DNA of 28,628 nucleotides from 2-02-FULL-66-14 sp037443705. Lineage in GTDB: Bacteria > Pseudomonadota > Gammaproteobacteria > Burkholderiales > SG8-39. The position numbers and the translations under genes were made by a program. This document shows positions 22,172 through 28,628 of the stretch, one piece after another. The notes below the pieces were generated by a model. It searched no databases and had not been told where the DNA came from. It worked only from the letters and a program-made list of their open reading frames with translations. Every line of letters begins with the position of its first letter. Positions within the stretch are counted from its first letter, which is position 1. The DNA is taken from positions 1-28,628 of the forward strand of contig JBBINV010000046.1 in assembly GCA_037443705.1 (NCBI GenBank). Direction: 5' to 3'.

Positions 22172-22663
22172 TTAAACCCGGAGAACCCGGTTCCCGCGGC
22201 CGATCCCGCTCGCGCCGGTGCGCACGGTCTCGACGATCGCGCCCGGGTCGAGCGCCTGGATGAACGCGTCGAGCTTCTTGCCGTCGCCGGTGAGCTCGAT
22301 GGTATAGGTGTTGTCGGAGACGTCGATCACGCGGCCGCGGAAGATGTCGGCCATGCGCTTCATGTCCTCGCGCTCCTTGGCGCCCGCGCGCACCTTGATG
22401 AGCATGAGCTCGCGCTCGATGTGCTCGGCATCCGACAGATCCACCACCTTCACCACCTCGACCAGCTTGTTCAATTGCTTCGTGATCTGCTCGATCACGT
22501 CCTCCGACCCCGTGGTGACGATGGTCATGCGCGAGAGCGAAGCGTCCTCGGTCGGCGCAACGGTGAGCGACTCGATGTTGTAGGCGCGCGCGGAAAAAAG
22601 GCCCGCCACGCGCGACAGCGCGCCGGCCTCGTTCTCGAGGAGGATGGAGACGATGTGCCGCAT
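22172..22663 (-). CDS. ilvH: Acetolactate synthase small (regulatory) subunit
   Basis: This subunit binds the large subunit, raises its activity and confers valine feedback inhibition. The 163-residue protein has an N-terminal ACT domain (MRHIVSILLENEAGALSRVA to about residue 75, with NIESLTVAPTED) and the C-terminal half with the SGDxGKLDAF-like segment GDGKKLDAFIQAL. Both are typical of IlvH/IlvN of this length. Its ATG immediately follows the stop of the large-subunit gene with no gap, as expected for a coupled pair. Confidence 0.96.
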   Translation of the reverse strand: MRHIVSILLENEAGALSRVAGLFSARAYNIESLTVAPTEDASLSRMTIVTTGSEDVIEQITKQLNKLVEVVKVVDLSDAEHIERELMLIKVRAGAKEREDMKRMADIFRGRVIDVSDNTYTIELTGDGKKLDAFIQALDPGAIVETVRTGASGIGRGNRVLRV

Positions 22664-24388
<1,725 letters not shown>

Positions 24389-24415
24389 GGCCGCGTTCGC
24401 CAAAAAACGTTGAAA

Positions 24416-24431
24416 ACCATGATGGTAACAT
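24416..24431 (+). promoter_or_regulatory. Candidate extended -10 promoter and small palindrome in the ilvB/sigma-factor gap
   Basis: On the plus strand TGGTAACAT (24423-24431) reads as an extended -10 (TGn plus TAACAT), pointing to a transcript starting near 24438, about 30 bases before the proposed start of the sigma factor. It overlaps an 11-base palindrome ACCATGATGGT (24416-24426). On the minus strand the same palindrome contains TACCAT, a possible -10 for ilvB. No leucine- or valine-rich leader ORF was seen before ilvB. Confidence 0.3.
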
Positions 24432-24468
24432 CGTCGCCCCGACTCGAGCGCCCCCGAAGAGGCTCACC

Positions 24469-25034
<566 letters not shown>

Positions 25035-25038
<4 letters not shown>

Positions 25039-25421
25039 AAACCATGAACGAGCAGCAATTCGCCCACCGGATCCGCCTTGCCCTGAACGAACGGGCGCGG
25101 CTGGACGGCGTGCTCGCCGAGCGGCTGCGCGTCGCGCGCGAGCGCGCGCTCGCGGCGCAAAAGCCCGAGCGCGCGCCGGCGCTCGCCTGGGCCGACAACG
25201 TGCTCGGCCGCATGGGCGGGCTGGGGGGCCTGTCGCTGCAGCTCCTGCTGCCCGCGGTTCTGGTCGCGCTCGGCCTTGCCGCGATCTACGCCTGGCAGAA
25301 GGACCAGCTCCAGGCCGAGGTCGAGGAGATCGACGCGATGCTCCTCACCGACGACCTCCCGATCGACGCGTATCTCGACCGCGGCTTCGAGGCATGGCTG
25401 AAAAAGCGCTCCGCGCGCTGA
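25035..25421 (+). CDS. DUF3619 single-span membrane protein, candidate anti-sigma factor
   Basis: A 128-residue protein of the DUF3619 type. Residues 1-60 are charged and helical (MNEQQFAHRIRLALNERARL, then LAERLRVARERALAA) and lack a signal peptide, so they should be cytoplasmic. A single membrane helix (about 66-87) follows, then about 40 acidic residues (VEEIDAMLLTDDLPIDAYLD, ending AWLKKRSAR). The start overlaps the sigma-factor stop as ATGA, which implies coupled translation. A single-span protein coupled to an ECF sigma factor is the usual layout of an anti-sigma factor; that role is my inference and no zinc-binding HxxxCxxC motif is present. DUF3106 starts within its last 28 bases. Confidence 0.85.
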
Positions 25422-25915
25422 GCCGCGCGCTCGCCGGCGCGGTTGTGGCCGCGTTCGTTGCCGCAGGCACGCTCGCCGCGGGCCCGCAGAAGGCGACCCG
25501 CCCCGCGTGGGCCGAGCTCACCGCGGAGCAGCAGGAGGTCCTCGCGCCGCTCAAGCCCTCGTGGGATTCGCTCGAGCCCGAGAACCGGCGCAAGTGGATC
25601 GGCGTCGCCAAGCGCTATCCGAAGATGACGCCGGTCGGCCAGCAGCGGGTGCAGAAACGCATGGAGAAATGGGCTGCGCTGTCCCCCGAGCAGCGGCGCG
25701 TCGCGCGCGAGCGCTACAAGAGCATCGGGAAGCTCCCGGCGGAGAAGCGCCAGACCCTCCGGCAGCAGTGGGCCGAGTATCAGGCGCTGTCGCCGCACGA
25801 GCGGCGCATGCTGGATGCGCCCGCGGTGGAAGCGCGCCCCGCCGAGCGCAAGCGCCGCTCGCAGACGAAGACGCAACCCTCCCCTCCGCCGGCGCCCCGC
25901 CTCCAGTTTCCGTGA
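25394..25915 (+). CDS. DUF3106 exported helical protein
   Basis: A 173-residue protein. A hydrophobic stretch at about residues 10-30 (ALAGAVVAAFVAAGTLAAG) forms a signal peptide or anchor. The rest is a chain of short helices with repeated turns: SLEPENRRKW, ALSPEQRRVARERYK, ALSPHERRML, each followed by basic and aromatic residues (WAEL, WDSL, KWAAL, QWAEYQAL). A proline- and lysine-rich tail ends PPPAPRLQFP. The repeat pattern is that of DUF3106; the family has no settled function. The ATG at 25394 lies in the end of the DUF3619 gene, and the stop overlaps the RDD start as GTGA. Its position after a sigma factor and a membrane protein suggests a periplasmic sensor, which is inference. Confidence 0.85.
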   Translation: MAEKALRALSRALAGAVVAAFVAAGTLAAGPQKATRPAWAELTAEQQEVLAPLKPSWDSLEPENRRKWIGVAKRYPKMTPVGQQRVQKRMEKWAALSPEQRRVARERYKSIGKLPAEKRQTLRQQWAEYQALSPHERRMLDAPAVEARPAERKRRSQTKTQPSPPPAPRLQFP

Positions 25916-26301
25916 CCGCGCCGGGCCTGGCGCGGCGCCTCGCGTGCATGGCCTACGAGGCGCTGCTGCTGTTCGCGGTCGGGTTCGCGGCGACCTGGCT
26001 CTTCCAGCTCGCCGCCGGGACGCTCCAGATCGAGGGCTGGCGGCGAACGCTCCTGCAGGCATTCCTTGCCGCGGTCTACTGCGGCTATTTCCTCTGGTGC
26101 TGGCTGCGCGGCGGGCAGACGCTCGCGATGAAGACCTGGCGCATCCGGCTGGTGCAGGTGACGCCGCGACGCGCGCTCGCGAGATTTCTCCTGGCAGTGC
26201 TGTTCGTTCCCACTGGAATCTCGATCCTGTGGTCGCTGTTCGACCGCGAGCGCCAGTTCCTGCACGACCGGCTCGCGGGCACCCGCCTGAGTCCGGCTTA
26301 G
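25912..26301 (+). CDS. RDD family membrane protein
   Basis: A 129-residue inner-membrane protein with three hydrophobic segments (about residues 14-35, 45-65 and 82-104). The N-terminal LARRLACMAYEALLLFA corresponds to the first RDD helix, with Glu where the conserved Asp usually is. The later GGQTLAMKTWRIRLV and LFDRERQFLHDRLAGTRL are strong RDD signatures. RDD proteins have been linked to ion transport or stress, but no function is firm here. The start is GTG at 25912, overlapping the DUF3106 stop as GTGA, so it is the fourth member of the coupled unit. Its TAG shares bases with the convergent lptG stop. Confidence 0.9.
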   Translation: MTAPGLARRLACMAYEALLLFAVGFAATWLFQLAAGTLQIEGWRRTLLQAFLAAVYCGYFLWCWLRGGQTLAMKTWRIRLVQVTPRRALARFLLAVLFVPTGISILWSLFDRERQFLHDRLAGTRLSPA

Positions 26302-27386
26302 CGGCGCTCGACCAGCCACATCATCGCGGTGGCGGCCAGGAGGAACGCCGCGCTCGGCAGCGCCGCGGCGCCGACGGGCGGCCAGTTCTGCAGGAGCCCG
26401 ATGTGCGAGAAGAGGCTGTTCAGCATGTGGAAGAAGATCCCGAGCATGATGCCGAGGAACACCTTCACGCCGACCATCCCGGCGCGCGCGTGCATGTAGG
26501 CGAACGGCAGCGCGAGCGCCATCATCACGAGCGTCGCGAAGGGATAGAACAGCTTCTTCCACATCGCGATCTCGTAGCGCTCGGTCTTCTGCCGGTTGCC
26601 TGCGAGGTGCTGCGTGTAGCGGTAGAGCTTCCACGCCGACATGCGCTCGGGCACGACGATCAGGACGTTGAGGATGTCCGGGCTCACCGCCGAGCGCCAC
26701 TCGGCCTCGGGGTAGCGCGCGGTCTGCGGCGCGTCGTCGGCCGCGAACCGGGTCTGCGTCACCTTGACCAGGCGCCAGCGGCCCCCGCCGAGGTACTCGC
26801 CGCGCTCGGCGGCGCTCATCACGCGAAGGCGGTAGGCGGAGTCGAACTCGTAGATGCTCACGCCGCCGAGCACGTTCGCCTCGCGCGCCTCGCGCACGTT
26901 GATGAACGAGCGCTCGTCCTTGAACCACAGCCCCGAGCGCAGGTCCGCGCCGCCGATGACCGAGCTCATCGCGCTCATGCGCACCTTCTGCGCCGCTTCC
27001 TCCGTGACCGGCGAGATCCATTCGCCCACCGCGAAGGTGACGGCGACGAACGGCAGCCCGATGCGCAGCAGCATCGCGCCCGCGCGCTGCGGCGAGAGCC
27101 CCGCGGCGCGCATCACCGTGTACTCCGAGTTGCTCGACAGGTGCGCGAGGACGTAGAGCGTGCCGATCAGCACCGCGATGGGAAACAGCTCGTAGGCGTG
27201 CGCCGGCACCCACAGCAGCACGACGGTGAAGATCTGACGGAGCTGGTAGTCGCCGTTGCCGAGGTCGCGCAGCTCGCCGATCAGGTCGAAGAACGCGAAA
27301 AGGGCCAGGAACCCCGTCAGCACGAAACCGACCGCGCCCCAGATCTGGCGCGCGAGGTAGCGGCGGATCGTCGGGATCGGCGTCAC
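26298..27386 (-). CDS. lptG: LPS export permease LptG
   Basis: LptG and LptF form the transmembrane part of the LptB2FG ABC transporter that extracts lipopolysaccharide from the inner membrane and pushes it to the LptC-A-D bridge. The 362-residue protein has the family architecture: three N-terminal membrane helices (from about residue 12), a periplasmic beta-jellyroll (about 125-260), and three C-terminal helices starting KLFYPFATLVMMALALPFAY. IRRYLARQIWGAVGFVLTGF and SSNSEYTVMRAAGLSP are typical. The start is GTG at 27386, overlapping the lptF stop as GTGA, so the two subunits are made in equal amounts. The 3' end overlaps the RDD gene by 4 bases. Confidence 0.94.
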   Translation of the reverse strand: MTPIPTIRRYLARQIWGAVGFVLTGFLALFAFFDLIGELRDLGNGDYQLRQIFTVVLLWVPAHAYELFPIAVLIGTLYVLAHLSSNSEYTVMRAAGLSPQRAGAMLLRIGLPFVAVTFAVGEWISPVTEEAAQKVRMSAMSSVIGGADLRSGLWFKDERSFINVREAREANVLGGVSIYEFDSAYRLRVMSAAERGEYLGGGRWRLVKVTQTRFAADDAPQTARYPEAEWRSAVSPDILNVLIVVPERMSAWKLYRYTQHLAGNRQKTERYEIAMWKKLFYPFATLVMMALALPFAYMHARAGMVGVKVFLGIMLGIFFHMLNSLFSHIGLLQNWPPVGAAALPSAAFLLAATAMMWLVERR

Positions 27387-28459
27387 CGGCGAAGCCGAAG
27401 CCGCACGATCGGGACATGCCGCAGGAAAAGGATCGCCAGGATCGCGAGCATCGCCGCGTGCACCAGCCACCACCCGGTGCCGAACGCGAGCCTGCCCTGC
27501 GCCACGCGCGCCTGGCTCACCGAGATCAGGTTCGAGTAGGTGACGTAGACGAGCAGCGCGAAGATCAGGTTCACCGAGCGGCCGGCGCGCGGGTTGACGT
27601 AGCTCATCGGGATCGCGAGCAGCGCCAGGATCAGCGCGGACAGGGGCACCCCGATGCGCCAGAGCAGCTCGCCGAGGTTCGCCGGGACGGGATTCTCCAG
27701 TAGCGCGAGCGTCGACAGGGTCTTGTGCGTCGCCTGCGGCTCATCGCCCTCGCGCGTCTCGATGCGCGTGGCGTAACGCTCGAACTGCATCAGCCGGTAG
27801 TCGGCTTCCCCGGGTGTGCCCTCGTAGCGCCGACCCGCGAGAAGCACGAGGAACCGGTCGCCGTTCGGCGCGGTCTCGGTGAACCCGCGCTCGCTCATCA
27901 TGACGCCGCTGCGGCCGTGCTGCCGGGTGTTGACGAAGACGTTGCGCACGGAGGACTTGTCGCCGGCGATCGACTCGACGAAGAACACGCGCTCGCGCGA
28001 CCTAGACTCGCCGAACGCGCCCGGGTCGACGCGAGAGACGTCGTCCCGCGCGTCCACGCGGCTGCGGTACTGCTCGCTCATCTGCGCCGCCCACGGCGAG
28101 ATCAGGAACGACATCAGCGCCGTCACGAGCACCAGCGGCGCCGCGAACATCAGCACCGGCTTGGTCCACGACGCGAGCGACAGCCCCGAGTTGAACCAGA
28201 TGACCATCTCGGAATCGCGCCACATCCGCGTCAGTGTGAGCAGCACCGTGATGAAGAGCGTCAGCGACAGCAGCACGGGCAGCGCATGCAGCGCGAAGAA
28301 GCCGAGGAACGCCACCACTGCATCGCTCGGGATCTTGCCGCCGGCCGCCTGACCCAGCAGCCGGATCAGGCGCGTGGTGAGCGCGATCAGGAACAGCGTC
28401 AGGAACACCGCCACCGCGAGATTGGCGAACTCCCGCAGGAGCGAGCGGTGGAAGATCAT
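27383..28459 (-). CDS. lptF: LPS export permease LptF
   Basis: LptF is the partner of LptG in the lipopolysaccharide extraction complex. The 358-residue protein starts MIFHRSLLREFANLAVAVFL, the usual N-terminus; the frame is open upstream but earlier starts (for example 28510) add residues unlike the family. Recognisable parts are LLGQAAGGKIPSDAVVAFLG, the coupling-helix region MWRDSEMVIWFNSGLSLASW, a central periplasmic jellyroll domain (about 130-260), and the C-terminal helices with LALLAIPMSYVNPRAGRS. It diverges from pepA with 37 bases between the starts, a conserved arrangement in many proteobacteria. Confidence 0.95.
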   Translation of the reverse strand: MIFHRSLLREFANLAVAVFLTLFLIALTTRLIRLLGQAAGGKIPSDAVVAFLGFFALHALPVLLSLTLFITVLLTLTRMWRDSEMVIWFNSGLSLASWTKPVLMFAAPLVLVTALMSFLISPWAAQMSEQYRSRVDARDDVSRVDPGAFGESRSRERVFFVESIAGDKSSVRNVFVNTRQHGRSGVMMSERGFTETAPNGDRFLVLLAGRRYEGTPGEADYRLMQFERYATRIETREGDEPQATHKTLSTLALLENPVPANLGELLWRIGVPLSALILALLAIPMSYVNPRAGRSVNLIFALLVYVTYSNLISVSQARVAQGRLAFGTGWWLVHAAMLAILAILFLRHVPIVRLRLRR

Positions 28460-28496
28460 GCGATACTTGCGCTCCGATCCAAGGAACAATCCCGCG

Positions 28497-28628
28497 ATGG
28501 AATTTAGCATACGGACAGCTGCGCCCGACACGGCGAAGACCGGGTGCCTCGTGCTCGGCGTGCACCGCGACGAGGACGGCGGTGAGTTCGATCTCACGCG
28601 CGCGGCGCGGCTCGCCGACCGCGCGGCG
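28497..28628 (+). CDS. pepA: Leucyl aminopeptidase PepA (N-terminal part, runs off the window)
   Basis: PepA is a hexameric, manganese/zinc-dependent aminopeptidase that in some bacteria also binds DNA. Only the first 44 codons are present. The N-terminus MEFSIRTAAPDTAKTGCLVL with following GVHRDEDGGEF matches the N-terminal Macro-like domain of betaproteobacterial PepA, which typically starts MEFSIK. The ATG at 28497 is preceded by AAGGA at 28481-28485, rather far (11 bases). The divergent position to lptF is the known neighbourhood of this gene. The catalytic domain lies beyond the window. Confidence 0.82.
   Translation, partial: MEFSIRTAAPDTAKTGCLVLGVHRDEDGGEFDLTRAARLADRAA

Noticed and set aside
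28498..28597. An upstream extension of lptF to 28597 or 28510
   Set aside because: The extra residues do not look like the LptF N-terminus and would overlap the pepA start; MIFHRSLLRE at 28459 fits the family.

Overview
The window is GC-rich, gene-dense DNA that looks like a chromosomal contig of a betaproteobacterium, probably an uncultured one assembled from short reads. The gene neighbourhoods support this: an ilvB-ilvH-ilvC-psd-pssA run with leuA nearby, lptF-lptG divergent from pepA, a sigma factor-DUF3619-DUF3106-RDD cluster, and small DUF2069 and DUF4124 genes. One 42-base run of N (4029-4070) is an assembly gap inside a gene. No RNA gene, CRISPR array, insertion sequence or phage gene was recognised. 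No gene-free stretch exceeds 300 bases.

Layout. 1-1969: selD (partial, minus) diverges from mnmH, the pair that makes selenophosphate and selenouridine in tRNA. A small unknown gene and a probably frameshifted secreted-protein gene follow. 1971-5426: an HDAC-family deacetylase (minus) diverges from a MoxR AAA ATPase, which is followed by a membrane Ser/Thr kinase interrupted by the gap. 5395-8547 (minus): a concentrative nucleoside transporter, pyrF and a YihY/BrkB membrane protein, with a perfect 56-base palindrome between pyrF and yihY. 8577-10276: a WrbA-like flavoprotein, a SpeD-like protein with altered processing residues, a DUF2069 membrane protein and a DUF4124 periplasmic protein.

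10290-24388 (minus): this is the branched-chain amino acid and phospholipid block, ilvB-ilvH-ilvC-psd-pssA, then nnrS, then a 2,114-residue RTX repeat protein, then leuA. In many betaproteobacteria pssA and leuA are close together, so nnrS plus the giant gene look like an insertion into a conserved block. A promoter and a leucine-rich 29-codon ORF precede leuA. A candidate FNR/DNR box precedes nnrS.

24469-26301 (plus): four overlapping genes encode an ECF-like sigma factor (apparently with a CTG start), a single-span membrane protein (DUF3619), a secreted helical protein (DUF3106) and an RDD membrane protein. The arrangement resembles a sigma/anti-sigma/periplasmic-sensor module. 26298-28628: lptG and lptF, the LPS-export permeases, diverge from the start of pepA.

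The best leads for undescribed biology are the giant two-module RTX protein and its insertion site, the sigma-DUF3619-DUF3106-RDD module, the SpeD-like protein, and the regulatory candidates before leuA and nnrS. All functions here are read from motifs and context; no database search was run.
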